From positions 1 to 59,783 of the forward strand of contig NZ_QNVJ01000010.1 of the NCBI RefSeq assembly GCF_003350345.1: a stretch of DNA of 59,783 bases, written 5' to 3'. Position 1 is the first letter of the stretch. Each line of letters begins with the position of its first letter. The translations under genes and the position numbers were made by a program. Below, in pieces: positions 34,065 through 44,551 of the stretch. Below the pieces are notes generated by a model. That model was not told the DNA's origin. It made no database searches and saw only the letters and a list, made by a program, of their open reading frames with translations. This DNA is from Alkalilacustris brevis (GTDB taxonomy: Bacteria; Pseudomonadota; Alphaproteobacteria; Rhodobacterales; Rhodobacteraceae).

Positions 34065-34958
34065 GTGACTGCGACGGAGAAAGCATTGGACGAGAATCTC
34101 AAAGGCCGCGTAACCCGTGACGGCATCCGGATTCACGAGCCCGGCGATTTCGAGGCAATGCACAAGGCAGGCCGGCTGGCGGCCGGGATCCTCGATGCGG
34201 TCATTCCGCTGATCGAACCCGGCCGCACCACCGGCGAAATCGACGCCGCGATCACCCGGATGGTCGAAGAGGCCGGCGCGAAATCGGCCACCATCGGCTA
34301 TCGTGGTTATCAGCACGCGTCGTGCATCAGCGTGAATCATGTGGTCTGCCACGGGATTCCGGGGGCGCCGGTGCCGAAATGGCGGGGCGAGACCAACTCG
34401 CGCAGCCACGAAAAGCTGCGCCCTGATGATCGGCTTCTCGACGGCGACATCCTGAATGTGGATGTGACGGTCATTGTGGATGGCTGGTTCGGTGACAGCA
34501 GCCGCATGTATGTCGCAGGAACGCCCAAAGCCTATTCCGAGCGACTGATCGATGTCACCCATGACGCGCTCATGGAAGGTATTGCCGCGGTCAAGCCCGG
34601 CAATACCTTTGGCGATATCGGCGCGGCCATTCAGAAATTCGTCGAGGGCAACCGCATGAGCGTGGTGCGCGATTTTTGCGGCCACGGGCTGGGGCGGGTG
34701 TTTCACGCGCCGCCAAATGTGCTGCATTACGGTCGCCCCGGCACCGGTCCGGTTCTGGAGGAAGGGATGTTCTTCACTATCGAGCCGATGGTGAACCTGG
34801 GCCGCCCCGAAACCATGGTTCTGGCCGATGAATGGACCGCTGTCACCCGCGACAAGTCGCTTTCGGCGCAGTTCGAGCATTCGGTGGGCGTGACAGCGAC
34901 GGGCTGCGATATCTTTACGCTCTCGCCGGCGGGCAGGTTTCACCCGACCTGGGGCTGA
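34065..34958 (+). CDS. map: Type I methionine aminopeptidase
   Basis: 297 residues, start GTG 34065 with AAGG upstream. The pita-bread metal site is complete: NVDVTVIVDGWFGDSSRMY with both Asp ligands, CGHGLGRVFHAPPNV with the His, FFTIEPMVN and AQFEHSV with the Glu ligands. It removes the initiator methionine in the cytoplasm. The N-terminus has about 20 extra residues before the conserved IHEPGDFEAM. It is convergent with the NlpC/P60 gene 9 bp away. Confidence 0.95.
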   Translation: MTATEKALDENLKGRVTRDGIRIHEPGDFEAMHKAGRLAAGILDAVIPLIEPGRTTGEIDAAITRMVEEAGAKSATIGYRGYQHASCISVNHVVCHGIPGAPVPKWRGETNSRSHEKLRPDDRLLDGDILNVDVTVIVDGWFGDSSRMYVAGTPKAYSERLIDVTHDALMEGIAAVKPGNTFGDIGAAIQKFVEGNRMSVVRDFCGHGLGRVFHAPPNVLHYGRPGTGPVLEEGMFFTIEPMVNLGRPETMVLADEWTAVTRDKSLSAQFEHSVGVTATGCDIFTLSPAGRFHPTWG

Positions 34959-34967
34959 TGCGCTGTT

Positions 34968-35864
34968 TCAGCGGTCGAGCCGCCGCCATGCGATGATATC
35001 ACCGCCGCCCGCAGCCTTGATCCGTGCGCGGGCTTCGGCCAGCGGCTCGATCGCGACGGCCATGTGATGGGCATTGGCGTGGAGCAGCCGCGCACCGTCA
35101 AGCATCCAGCCCACATGCCCCTTCCAGAACACCAGGTCGCCGCGCTTCAGCGGTGCTTCCTGCACAAGCGGCTGGCCCAGCGCCTGTTGCAGGTCGCTGT
35201 CTGGCGGGCAGGGGATGGCGCAGGCCAGACACCCCGCCTGCACCAGCCCCGAGCAGTCGATCCCCCAGCGGCTGTTCCCGCCCCACAGGTAGGGCGTGCC
35301 CAGCAGGCTTTCGGCCACCGCGACCGGGTCTTGCGCTGGCTGATGCAGAGGGAGGACATGCTGGGCAGGCACGAAATGCCCGCAATCGGTAGCCAGGAAA
35401 GGCACCGCGGCACCACCGCCCAGCGCGGTCTTGCCCGCCTGCCGGCTTTTCGCCTTGTCGCTTGCCTTGATCGTCAGGCGTGCACCCAGCGACAGGCTGG
35501 CAGCCTCGGGCGCCTTGAGGTCGGGTGCGGTGTAAAGATGTGTGGCCGGGGCGCCGACCCGATGGGTCGGGTCAGCCCAGTCGTCCAGCGCAGCCATCGG
35601 CAGCCAGCCCACATGCCCGTCGTGTTCGGCTTGCCCGAAAGCGTGATCGCCGCGCAGCTCCAGCATAACGAACGCCTGGCCCATCAGGAGCTGCCGCGCC
35701 CGTGGCCCCTTTGGTTCAAGGTTGAGGTCAATTAGAGCCGGCGCAATGCGCATTCGCAGCCCTTCAACGAAGCGCCCGGCTTCCACCCGCCCCCGCAGCG
35801 ACACATGCGCGACATGCCCGTTGAAGGGCATGAGCCGGGGGTCGAAGGACGGCTCAGGCCTCAT
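34968..35864 (-). CDS. NlpC/P60-family cysteine peptidase with SH3-like N-terminus
   Basis: 298 residues from ATG 35864, which lies inside the last codons of the aminopeptidase gene (11-nt overlap). The N-terminal half looks like bacterial SH3 repeats (QAFVMLELRGDHAFGQA, VGWLPMAALDDW). The catalytic domain has LWGGNSRWGIDCSGLVQ with the nucleophile Cys and GHVGWMLDGARLLHANAHH with the His residues. Such enzymes cut peptidoglycan stem peptides (endopeptidase). No signal peptide is seen, which is common for this Rhodobacterales arrangement and leaves export unexplained. Confidence 0.85.
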   Translation of the reverse strand: MRPEPSFDPRLMPFNGHVAHVSLRGRVEAGRFVEGLRMRIAPALIDLNLEPKGPRARQLLMGQAFVMLELRGDHAFGQAEHDGHVGWLPMAALDDWADPTHRVGAPATHLYTAPDLKAPEAASLSLGARLTIKASDKAKSRQAGKTALGGGAAVPFLATDCGHFVPAQHVLPLHQPAQDPVAVAESLLGTPYLWGGNSRWGIDCSGLVQAGCLACAIPCPPDSDLQQALGQPLVQEAPLKRGDLVFWKGHVGWMLDGARLLHANAHHMAVAIEPLAEARARIKAAGGGDIIAWRRLDR

Positions 35865-37251
35865 CGAGCGCCAGAACGGAAGGCAGCGCCTCGAACAACG
35901 CCCGCGCGCCTTGGCCCAGGCCGCCGCGCGGGCGCGCCGGGGCATCCTTGGGCTGCCAGCCGTAGATGTCGAAATGCGCAAAGCGTTCGGTCGCCTCGAC
36001 AAAGCGGCGCAGGAACAGTGCGGCCGTGATCGCCCCACCCTGGCCGCCGGATGGCGCATTGTCGAGATCGGCGATGCCCGGCTCGATCATTGCCTCGTAG
36101 GGGTCCCAGAACGGCATTCGCCAGACCGGATCGCGCACCTTCTGGCCGCCCTGCGACAGCACCGCTGCAAGCGTGTCGTCATCGCAGAAGAAGGGCGCCA
36201 GTTCGGGCCCCATTGCCACCCGCGCCGCGCCTGTCAGGGTCGCCATGCAGATGATTGCATCCGGGGCCTCTTCATCGGCCAGCGCCAGTGCATCGGCCAG
36301 CACGAGCCGGCCCTCGGCGTCGGTGTTGTTCACCTCGACCGTCAGGCCCTTGCGGCTGGTCAGGATGTCGCCGGGGCGGAAGGCATTCCCGTCAATGGCG
36401 TTCTCCACCGCGGGGATCAGCAGCCGCAGCCGCACCTTCCAGCCCGCCGCCATGATCATCCGCGCCAGCCCGATCTGCGTGGCCGCGCCGCCCATGTCCT
36501 TTTTCATGAGGCCCATCGAAGAACCGGGTTTGATGTTCAGCCCGCCGGTGTCGAAACACACGCCCTTGCCCACCAGCGTCAGGCGCGGCCCCTCACTGCC
36601 CCATGTCATGTCGAGCAGCCGCGGCGCGCGCGGCGAGGCCCGGCCAACCGCATGGATCAGCGGCAGGTTGCCGGTCAGCAATTCGTCGTCGCGCGTGACG
36701 ATCAGGTCGGCGTCAAACTCGCGTGCCAGCGCCGTCACGGCGGCCTCAAGGTCATCGGGGCCCATGTCGGCGGCGGGCGTGTTGATCAGATCGCGCGTCA
36801 GCGCCTCGGCCGTGGCGATGCTTTCCAGCCGCGCGGCATCGGCGCCCTCGGGGGCCTTGAGGCGCGGCAAGGCGCGGGTGGAACCCACCCGATAGCGTTC
36901 GAACCGATAGGCCGAGAGAAGCCAGCCCAGCGCCAGCTCGTCGCGGTCCTCTTCAGGCAACACCGTCGCCAGATGATAGGCGGCCTCGGGCAGCCCCGCC
37001 ACGCCCTTGAGCGCGCCAAACCGCGCCCGCGCCCGCGCCTTGCCGTCGCCATGGCCCAGAACGGCACCTGCGGGGCGGCCATCGGGGCCGGGCAGGGCCA
37101 GCGTTTCGCCCAGCTTGGCGCGAAAGCCCGCGGCCTCGACCCAGGCGCGCTGCGGCTCGGGCAGGGTTTCGCGCCAGGTTTTCAAGCCCGCGCTGTCGAT
37201 GACGTGAAGCGGCAGAGAGTCGTCCTCGGGCGCGGCAAAGGTGAATGTCAC
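35854..37251 (-). CDS. Leucyl aminopeptidase (M17)
   Basis: 465 residues, GTG start at 37251 after GGAGG. The M17 active site is clear: VGKGVCFDTGGLNIKP with Lys and Asp ligands, MKKDMGGAA and the signature VNNTDAEGRLVLADAL. It removes N-terminal residues from peptides in the cytoplasm. The N-terminal domain is divergent, as usual. It is coupled to the NlpC/P60 gene by overlap and divergent from the formaldehyde dehydrogenase gene. Confidence 0.93.
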   Translation of the reverse strand: MTFTFAAPEDDSLPLHVIDSAGLKTWRETLPEPQRAWVEAAGFRAKLGETLALPGPDGRPAGAVLGHGDGKARARARFGALKGVAGLPEAAYHLATVLPEEDRDELALGWLLSAYRFERYRVGSTRALPRLKAPEGADAARLESIATAEALTRDLINTPAADMGPDDLEAAVTALAREFDADLIVTRDDELLTGNLPLIHAVGRASPRAPRLLDMTWGSEGPRLTLVGKGVCFDTGGLNIKPGSSMGLMKKDMGGAATQIGLARMIMAAGWKVRLRLLIPAVENAIDGNAFRPGDILTSRKGLTVEVNNTDAEGRLVLADALALADEEAPDAIICMATLTGAARVAMGPELAPFFCDDDTLAAVLSQGGQKVRDPVWRMPFWDPYEAMIEPGIADLDNAPSGGQGGAITAALFLRRFVEATERFAHFDIYGWQPKDAPARPRGGLGQGARALFEALPSVLALDEA

Positions 37252-37387
37252 GAATGATCCTCCGGTTTCGGGTATGGGCTGAAGCCTAATGCTTTGACAG
37301 GCCGGCGCAAGCTGTCCGTTCGGCTCTTGCGCGCGGGCGGTGTTTCGATCACGCTTGCGCAAAAATCACCTGTGTGGAGGAGCCGCC

Positions 37388-38515
<1,128 letters not shown>

Positions 38516-38594
38516 CGCGCCCCGTTTCAACGGCCCGTGGTGCGCTTGCGCATTTCGGGCCGTGTCCCGCCATTGCCCGTGAACGGTAGCCCGG

Positions 38595-39410
38595 ATGTCC
38601 TTGCCCGAACTCAAGCGCCCGCTCGTATGCCACATCCCGGTGTGCCCGTTTTCGCAAAGGCTGGAAATCCTGCTTGCGCTCAAGGGGTTGAGTGATGCCG
38701 TCGATTTCCACGTTGTCGATATCACCCGCCCGCGGCCGGGCTGGCTGCTCGAACGCACGGAGGGGACCACGGCGATGCCGGTTCTGCTACTGCCCGATGG
38801 CGGGGTCATCAAGGAAAGCCTGGTGATCCTGCGCTATCTGGAAGAGGCCTTTCCCGAGCCGGTCATCGCCCGGCGCGACCCTGTCGAGCGCGCGTTTGAG
38901 CGTATGCTGATCGCACATGAAGGACCGTTCACCGCCTGCGGGTATAGGTTTGTGATGAACCGCGACCCGGATGCGCGTGATGCGCACGTGGAACGGATGC
39001 TGGAGGAGTTCGGCAAGCTCGATGCCTTCCTCACCCGCCATAATCCTGACGGCACCTATCTGTTCGATCGTTTCGGCCTGGCAGAGGCGGTGTTCACGCC
39101 GATCTTCATGCGGTTCTGGTTTCTTGAGTATTACGAGGGGTTCGACCTGCCGCAGACAGCCGATTATGCCCGCGTCCGGCGGTGGCGCGAGGCTTGCCTT
39201 GAGCATGCGCATGTCGATCAGGTCAGCCGCGAGGAAATCATCAAGCTCTACTATGATTACGCGCTTGGCGCCGGCAACGGCGCACTTCCCGAAGGGCGGC
39301 AGGTTTCGAGCCTTGTTTTCACACCGCACTGGTCCGCGCGGCCCTGGCCTCCGCGCGACAAGTATGGGCGGGCGGCGACCGATCGCGAACTGGGGCTGCT
39401 GGCGGGTTGA
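38595..39410 (+). CDS. Glutathione S-transferase family protein
   Basis: 271 residues. The thioredoxin-like N-terminal domain has a CPFSQR active-site motif (HIPVCPFSQRLEILLALKG), a cis-Pro (TTAMPVLLLPDGGVIKES) and the glutathione-contacting ES. An all-helical C-terminal domain follows. The Cys at the first turn suggests an omega/lambda-like, thiol-transferase type rather than conjugating activity. It lies 79 bp after the formaldehyde dehydrogenase gene, so a glutathione-linked detoxification role is plausible. Confidence 0.85.
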   Translation: MSLPELKRPLVCHIPVCPFSQRLEILLALKGLSDAVDFHVVDITRPRPGWLLERTEGTTAMPVLLLPDGGVIKESLVILRYLEEAFPEPVIARRDPVERAFERMLIAHEGPFTACGYRFVMNRDPDARDAHVERMLEEFGKLDAFLTRHNPDGTYLFDRFGLAEAVFTPIFMRFWFLEYYEGFDLPQTADYARVRRWREACLEHAHVDQVSREEIIKLYYDYALGAGNGALPEGRQVSSLVFTPHWSARPWPPRDKYGRAATDRELGLLAG

Positions 39411-39514
39411 GCCGGCCTGAGGCGGATGACGTTGTATGTTTTGCGCAAACCACCGATAAGGTTGTCTTGCGGTGCTGGCAACGAAAGGCGCAAGGCCCTT
39501 TCCGGGCCGTTCCC

Positions 39515-39646
39515 ATGAGCCAACTTTTTGAAGAACTTGATGACTGTGTGACGCGCGTGGATGCACGGTGGTGCAACCCGCTAACCGATCGTCCCGTCAC
39601 CCAGACGGTCTATCTGGCGCGCAATGACGGCGGCGCCGGGGCATGA
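39515..39646 (+). CDS. Possible 43-residue ORF upstream of methyltransferase
   Basis: MSQLFEELDDCVTRVDARWC..., whose stop overlaps the next ATG (ATGA), the arrangement used by true genes here. The reading frame stays open back to a TTG at 39407. Third-position GC is lower than in neighbouring genes and no clear ribosome site is visible. A small GGCCC-TTTCC-GGGCC hairpin lies just before the ATG. It may be a short leader peptide or no gene at all. Confidence 0.3.
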   Translation: MSQLFEELDDCVTRVDARWCNPLTDRPVTQTVYLARNDGGAGA

Positions 39647-40332
39647 CGGCGGCGGCCAACTCGCCCGTTGCCCCCGCCGGGGATGCCTGCCCGGTCTGCG
39701 GTGCGGCGGCGATTGAGCCTTTCCTGCACGTAGAAGGACGCGACTACTGGTGCTGCGCCGAATGCGAGGCGCGCTATCTGGCGCCCGCGCAGCGCCCGTC
39801 GCGCGACGACGAATTCGCACATTACCTGCATCACGAGAACGCCCCCGACGATCCGCGCTATCGCCGTTTTCTGTCAAAGCTGGCCGATCCACTGCTGGAG
39901 CGTCTCGCGCCCGGCGCGCGCGGGCTGGATTATGGCTGCGGCCCCGGCCCGGCGCTGGCGGCGATGTTGCGCGAGGCGGGGCATGAGGTGGCGCTGTATG
40001 ACCCGTTCTTTGCCCCTGACCCGGCGCCTTTGTCCGAAACCTATAATTTCATCACCTGCACCGAGGTGGCCGAGCATTTCCACGATCCATACGCCGAATT
40101 CGCCCGCCTGCGGGGGCTTGTGCGCCCCGGCGGCTGGCTGGCGGTGATGACCTGTTTTCAGACAGATGATGCACGTTTCGCGGCGTGGCATTACCGCAAG
40201 GACCCTACGCATGTGGTATTCTACCGCGCGGCCACGTTTCGCTATCTGGCGCAGGGCTGGGGCTGGCATTGCGAGGTGCCGGCCAAGGATGTCGCCCTGT
40301 TGCAGCGCCCCGGCACGCAGGGGGGCGCATGA
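39643..40332 (+). CDS. Zinc-ribbon class I SAM-dependent methyltransferase
   Basis: 229 residues. The N-terminal four-cysteine ribbon (CPVCGAAAIEPF ... CCAEC) is followed by a Rossmann methyltransferase domain: GLDYGCGPGPALAAML is the SAM motif and FITCTEVAEHFHDPYAEF motif IV. The target is unknown; such Methyltransf_23-like proteins act on small molecules, lipids, protein or RNA. It is translationally coupled with the downstream Hen1-like gene (ATGA overlap), suggesting related substrates. Confidence 0.85.
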   Translation: MTAAANSPVAPAGDACPVCGAAAIEPFLHVEGRDYWCCAECEARYLAPAQRPSRDDEFAHYLHHENAPDDPRYRRFLSKLADPLLERLAPGARGLDYGCGPGPALAAMLREAGHEVALYDPFFAPDPAPLSETYNFITCTEVAEHFHDPYAEFARLRGLVRPGGWLAVMTCFQTDDARFAAWHYRKDPTHVVFYRAATFRYLAQGWGWHCEVPAKDVALLQRPGTQGGA

Positions 40333-41030
40333 CGACCTGGCTGCACGAACAGCGGCTGGAGGCGGTGCGCGCCGAGGTGCTGGACAGTGGCGCGCAAAGC
40401 GTGCTCGACCTTGGGTGTGGCGATGGCGATCTTTTCGTGCGCCTCGCCACCGCGCCGGAACTCGAGCGGCTGGTGGGAATCGACATCTGCGCCGCGTCGC
40501 TGGAGCGGCTGCAAGGCAGGCTCAGGGAGCAGGCGGCGAGGGCAGGCGCCATCGAATTGCGCTGCGCATCGATGACCGAGGCCGACCCCGCCCTGACAGG
40601 GTTCGATTGCGCCGTTCTGGTCGAGACGATCGAACATGTCGAGCCTGCGCATCTCTCGCGGCTCGAGCGCGCGGTCTTCGGGCAGATGCAGCCCGGCACC
40701 GTCATCATCACCACCCCGAATGCCGAGTTCAACCCGCTGCTGGGCGTGCCGGCGCACCGCTTTCGCCACCCCGATCACCGTTTCGAGTGGCCGCGCGCCC
40801 GGTTCCGCGCCTGGGGGCAGCGCGTGGCTGCGGCCTGGTGCTATGATGTGCGGTTTCGCGATATCGCGGGCTGTCATCCCGACCTCGGCGGTGCCAGCCA
40901 GATGGCCGTGTTCCGCAGACGCACGATCACCGGCAAGCAGCAGGCATCACGCGTCCATGAAGATGCACCATGCGGGGAAGCCGATGCCGCGATCGATCAG
41001 GATGCCGGTGACTCGCGGCCTGATTGCTGA
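40329..41030 (+). CDS. Hen1-like 3'-terminal RNA ribose 2'-O-methyltransferase (stand-alone domain)
   Basis: 233 residues. SAM motif VLDLGCGDGDLFVRL. The metal-binding Hen1 signature is complete: VETIEHVEPAHL gives E99, E102 and H103, and FRHPDHRFEW gives the fourth ligand H147 or H150. TTPNAEFNPLL and FRAWGQRVA also match Hen1. Known bacterial Hen1 proteins methylate the 3'-terminal ribose of repaired RNA and work with Pnkp. Here the N-terminal Hen1 region and Pnkp are absent. The start overlaps the upstream methyltransferase stop. Confidence 0.8.
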   Translation: MTTWLHEQRLEAVRAEVLDSGAQSVLDLGCGDGDLFVRLATAPELERLVGIDICAASLERLQGRLREQAARAGAIELRCASMTEADPALTGFDCAVLVETIEHVEPAHLSRLERAVFGQMQPGTVIITTPNAEFNPLLGVPAHRFRHPDHRFEWPRARFRAWGQRVAAAWCYDVRFRDIAGCHPDLGGASQMAVFRRRTITGKQQASRVHEDAPCGEADAAIDQDAGDSRPDC

Positions 41031-41062
41031 CGACATCAAGATGGTGGCCATCGTGAGCGACC

Positions 41063-44000
41063 CTATCGATTTGCAGGGGTGCCTTGAGAAGATGTCGACG
41101 CGTCCGTTTCCAGCACGCTGCGCAGCTTTCGGGCGATGTCGATACGCCGGTATGGCTTGCTCAGCAGCGCTACGCCCGCTTCCAGTTTTCCGTTATGAAG
41201 CACCGTGTTTTCGGCATAGCCGGAGGTCAGTAGCATTTGCAGGCTCGGAAACTCTTTTCTCGCGGCGCGGGCCAGGGCGCGGCCGTCCATGTCGCCAGGC
41301 ATCACGATGTCGGAAAACAGCAGGCTGATTCCCGGCTGGCTGCGCAGCACGGCCAGCGCCTCGGCGGCATTTGCGGCGACCGAGACGCGATACCCCAACC
41401 CGGCGATGGTTGCCTGGACATGATCGCGCAGCATGGCGTCGTCTTCGACGACAAGAACATGCTCGCCCCGCCCCAGGGGGAAGGCTTCGCGGGCGTCGGC
41501 ACCTGAGTCCACCCTGCCGCATTCATTGCTGCGTGGCAGATAGATGCTGACGGTGGTGCCCATTCCCGGTTCCGACTGGATCTGTGCATGGCCCCCGGAC
41601 TGACGCGCGAAGCCATACACCATGCTCAGCCCCATACCCGAACCGCGCCCCGGCGGCTTGGTCGTGAAAAAGGGGTCGAAGGCCCGTTCGCGCACCTTGC
41701 GGCTCATGCCGGAGCCGGTATCGATGACCGAAATCGCCAGATACTCGCCTGGCCGCCCCAACAGGAGCCTCTGCGCCTCACTCTCGTTCAGCGCCATGTT
41801 CTCGCAGCGAATGACAAGTGTTCCACCCCTTGGCATGGCGTCACGCGCATTCAGTGCCAAGTTGATCAGTGCGGTGGTCAACTGGGCCGGATCCGCCTGG
41901 GCAAGCCATAGGTCGGGCGCCGGCTGGATATGTGTTTCCACATTGGCAGGCAGGGTGCGCTCGAGCAGGCAGGCAAGTTCTTCGCACAGCTCGTGCAGGT
42001 CCACCGGGCGGGCATCCAGCGGCTGGCGCCGGGCGAAGGCCAGCAGGCTGTTGACCAGCCCCGCGCCACGTTCGGCGGCCGTGACGACAGAGCGCGCCAT
42101 TCCACGATGCACCGGCGAAACAGAGGGAGATTCAGCCAGCAGTTCGGCATTTCCCATCATGATCGTCAAAAGGTTGTTGAAATCATGCGCGACTCCGCCG
42201 GTCATGTGGCCCATAGCTTCCAGTTTCTGCGACTGGCGCAGCCGCTCTTCCATCTGGCGCGCGATGCTGACATCGCGGATCGAGCCGATGATCCGCGTTG
42301 CACGGCCATCCGAATCCCGCAGGGCGACGGCCTTTTCCTCGACGGTGGCGAATGTGCCATCGGTGCGGCGCAGCCGATACTCGAACTGTGCCTGCTCGTC
42401 ACAGCCGGCGATGAAGTTTTCATAGCCCTGTCGAACGGTGTCGCGGTCGCCTTCGGCGATATGGTCGTACCAGTCGGCCGCCTGCTTGTGCGCCCCCTGC
42501 CAGGCATGGCCGAACAACTCCTGCATCCCCTGGCTGTAATGGATGATCTGGCGCAGCGGGTCGTAATCATAGATCGCGTCGGTGGCGACCTGTGCGACAG
42601 CGCGAAATCGCATCTCGTCCTCGCGGATCTGCGTGACATCGACGATGCTGCCGATGCTGCGCTGGGGGCGGCCCTCGCTGTCGCGGATGAAAAACTTGCG
42701 GTCAATGACATGCGCATAGCGGCCGTCGGCCCGCATCAGCCGGTAATGCGCTGACCAGGTCTCCTGATCGCTTTCGGCAGCGTCCTCATGCGCGGCACTT
42801 ACCCGTGCGCGGTCATCGGGGTGAACCAGTTCAAGCCAGTCTTCGAGGGTGCCGCCATCAATGGCGGCGGCATGGCCGTAATGGGTATGGATCGCCTCGC
42901 TCCACCAGTGGCTGTCGGTGGCGAAATCATAAACGAAGATCACGTCCTTGGCGGCCTTGGCCGCCAGGCGGAAGTTTTGCTCGCTTTCACGCAGGGCGGT
43001 GACATCAATCATGCTGCCGACCCAGCGTAGCGGGTTGCCGTCCGCATCGCGCAGGATCAGCCCGCGGTCGACCACATTGGCATAGCTGCCATCGGCGCGG
43101 CGAAAACGGTATTCGCCCACCCAGGTATCGCTATCGCCTTCGAAAGCCCGCATCAGGCTTTGATAGTTGGCGGGCAGGTCGTCGGGATGAATCATCTGTG
43201 TCCAGAAGGAAAGCGAGTTGTTGTGATCCTCCAGCGGGTGCCCGAAGATCGCCTGCATGGCCTCGTTCCACCAGACGCGGTCGTTGACGACATCATAGTC
43301 GAAGATCACCTCATTGGCGGCCTTGGCGACAAGCTGAAAGCGTGTTTCGCTTTCGCACAGGGCGGCTTGGGCATGTTTGCGGTCGGTAATGTCGCGCTGG
43401 GTCGCGATGAAATGCGTGATCTCCCCGCCGCTATCGTTCGAGAAGGGCACGATATCGATCTCAAGCCAGATCGGCGTGCCGTCCTTGCGGTAGTTGACAA
43501 GTTCCGCGCTGACGGGGGCCTGCCGTTCAAGCGCGGCGCGGATGCGGTCGAGCACGTCGCGTTGGGTGTCCGGGCCTTGCAGAATGCGTGGTGTCTTGCC
43601 CAGCGCTTCCTCGCGGCTGAAGCCGGTGTTGCGCTCGAACGCGTCGTTGACCCAGACGATGCGCGGCCCAAAGGGGGCATCGATCGGCGACACCTCGGTG
43701 ATCATCACGATGTCCTTCAACCTGGACATCGCATTGTCGAACAGGCGGATCTGATCCTTCTGGGCGCGGTTTTCGGTAATGTCCTGAACATGCACCGCAA
43801 GGCCGTCGCCGGTGGGGTAGGCGTTCACGAAGAACCGGCCCGCGCTGCCCGGAGCGCAAGCCTCGGCGGTCACTCTCGCGCCGGTTTCCAGCGCCTGTGT
43901 GAAATGCCGGTGCAAGGGCAGGCCGCCTTGGGTGAAACCCTGAAACGGGTCGGGCGTTCCGCTTTGAAGTTTCTTGAAGAGCCGGATGGCTTCGCCATTC

Positions 44001-44551
44001 ATGAAGGCGACGCTGAGGTCGGGGTCGAGCAGGACAAACGGATCGGAGAGTGATTCCAGCGTCTGCATGAGTCGCCGTGAAAGCTGGGGCGCCCGGTGGC
44101 GCGCGATCACGATCTCGGCGTCACGCCCTTTCCATTCGGTGCTCTCGCGGTCCACCTGAACGGGCACGCAGCGGCCATCACTCAGCCGGTGATAGCGGGC
44201 GCCGTCAGGCTGTCCGGGGGCGGCCTCGCATTCCAGCGCGGCAAATGCCATGCGCTGAAACGCCTCTTCGCAATAGCCATACAGCCGACAGGCCGCGCGG
44301 TTGGCTGCGAGGATCCTGCCAGAGGCCTTGCACACCACCCAGATCGGATCGGGGTGGTCGGCGAAGATTGCATCTCGTGCCACTGCTCTACGGTCTTTTC
44401 GGCCAATGTTTCCGGTTGCCGCGACACTAGCAGCCTGTTCCGGAGCAGGGAAGCAGGCACGATCGGTCAGATGTCGGGCCTTCGCAAGAGCGCGTAATTC
44501 GGGGGAAAAGGCAGATTGTCGCTGGGCAAAAGCAGCCTTGACAGAACACAT
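41063..44551 (-). CDS. Multi-PAS hybrid sensor histidine kinase with receiver domain
   Basis: Up to 1162 residues from ATG 44551. A GTG at 44383, just before the first PAS domain, may be the true start, since a good promoter for the divergent gene lies over the first codons. About six PAS domains (57-150, 161-260, 276-390, 401-515, 525-645, 645-765) precede HisKA with H789 in GGVAHDFNN. Then come HATPase (NLALNARDAM, DTGSGM, GSGMGLSM) and a receiver with D1081. No membrane segments, so cytoplasmic. PAS3 is LOV-like but has Pro where the flavin-binding Cys should be. Confidence 0.92.
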   Translation of the reverse strand: MCSVKAAFAQRQSAFSPELRALAKARHLTDRACFPAPEQAASVAATGNIGRKDRRAVARDAIFADHPDPIWVVCKASGRILAANRAACRLYGYCEEAFQRMAFAALECEAAPGQPDGARYHRLSDGRCVPVQVDRESTEWKGRDAEIVIARHRAPQLSRRLMQTLESLSDPFVLLDPDLSVAFMNGEAIRLFKKLQSGTPDPFQGFTQGGLPLHRHFTQALETGARVTAEACAPGSAGRFFVNAYPTGDGLAVHVQDITENRAQKDQIRLFDNAMSRLKDIVMITEVSPIDAPFGPRIVWVNDAFERNTGFSREEALGKTPRILQGPDTQRDVLDRIRAALERQAPVSAELVNYRKDGTPIWLEIDIVPFSNDSGGEITHFIATQRDITDRKHAQAALCESETRFQLVAKAANEVIFDYDVVNDRVWWNEAMQAIFGHPLEDHNNSLSFWTQMIHPDDLPANYQSLMRAFEGDSDTWVGEYRFRRADGSYANVVDRGLILRDADGNPLRWVGSMIDVTALRESEQNFRLAAKAAKDVIFVYDFATDSHWWSEAIHTHYGHAAAIDGGTLEDWLELVHPDDRARVSAAHEDAAESDQETWSAHYRLMRADGRYAHVIDRKFFIRDSEGRPQRSIGSIVDVTQIREDEMRFRAVAQVATDAIYDYDPLRQIIHYSQGMQELFGHAWQGAHKQAADWYDHIAEGDRDTVRQGYENFIAGCDEQAQFEYRLRRTDGTFATVEEKAVALRDSDGRATRIIGSIRDVSIARQMEERLRQSQKLEAMGHMTGGVAHDFNNLLTIMMGNAELLAESPSVSPVHRGMARSVVTAAERGAGLVNSLLAFARRQPLDARPVDLHELCEELACLLERTLPANVETHIQPAPDLWLAQADPAQLTTALINLALNARDAMPRGGTLVIRCENMALNESEAQRLLLGRPGEYLAISVIDTGSGMSRKVRERAFDPFFTTKPPGRGSGMGLSMVYGFARQSGGHAQIQSEPGMGTTVSIYLPRSNECGRVDSGADAREAFPLGRGEHVLVVEDDAMLRDHVQATIAGLGYRVSVAANAAEALAVLRSQPGISLLFSDIVMPGDMDGRALARAARKEFPSLQMLLTSGYAENTVLHNGKLEAGVALLSKPYRRIDIARKLRSVLETDASTSSQGTPANR

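Noticed and set aside
35722-37257. 511-codon frame opposite the leucyl aminopeptidase
   Set aside because: Antisense shadow. The M17 signature lies on the minus strand.
37252-37387. Promoter elements between the aminopeptidase and formaldehyde dehydrogenase genes
   Set aside because: TTGACA occurs at 37294-37299, but no -10 is found at the proper distance, and the repeated CTTGCGC is too short to interpret.
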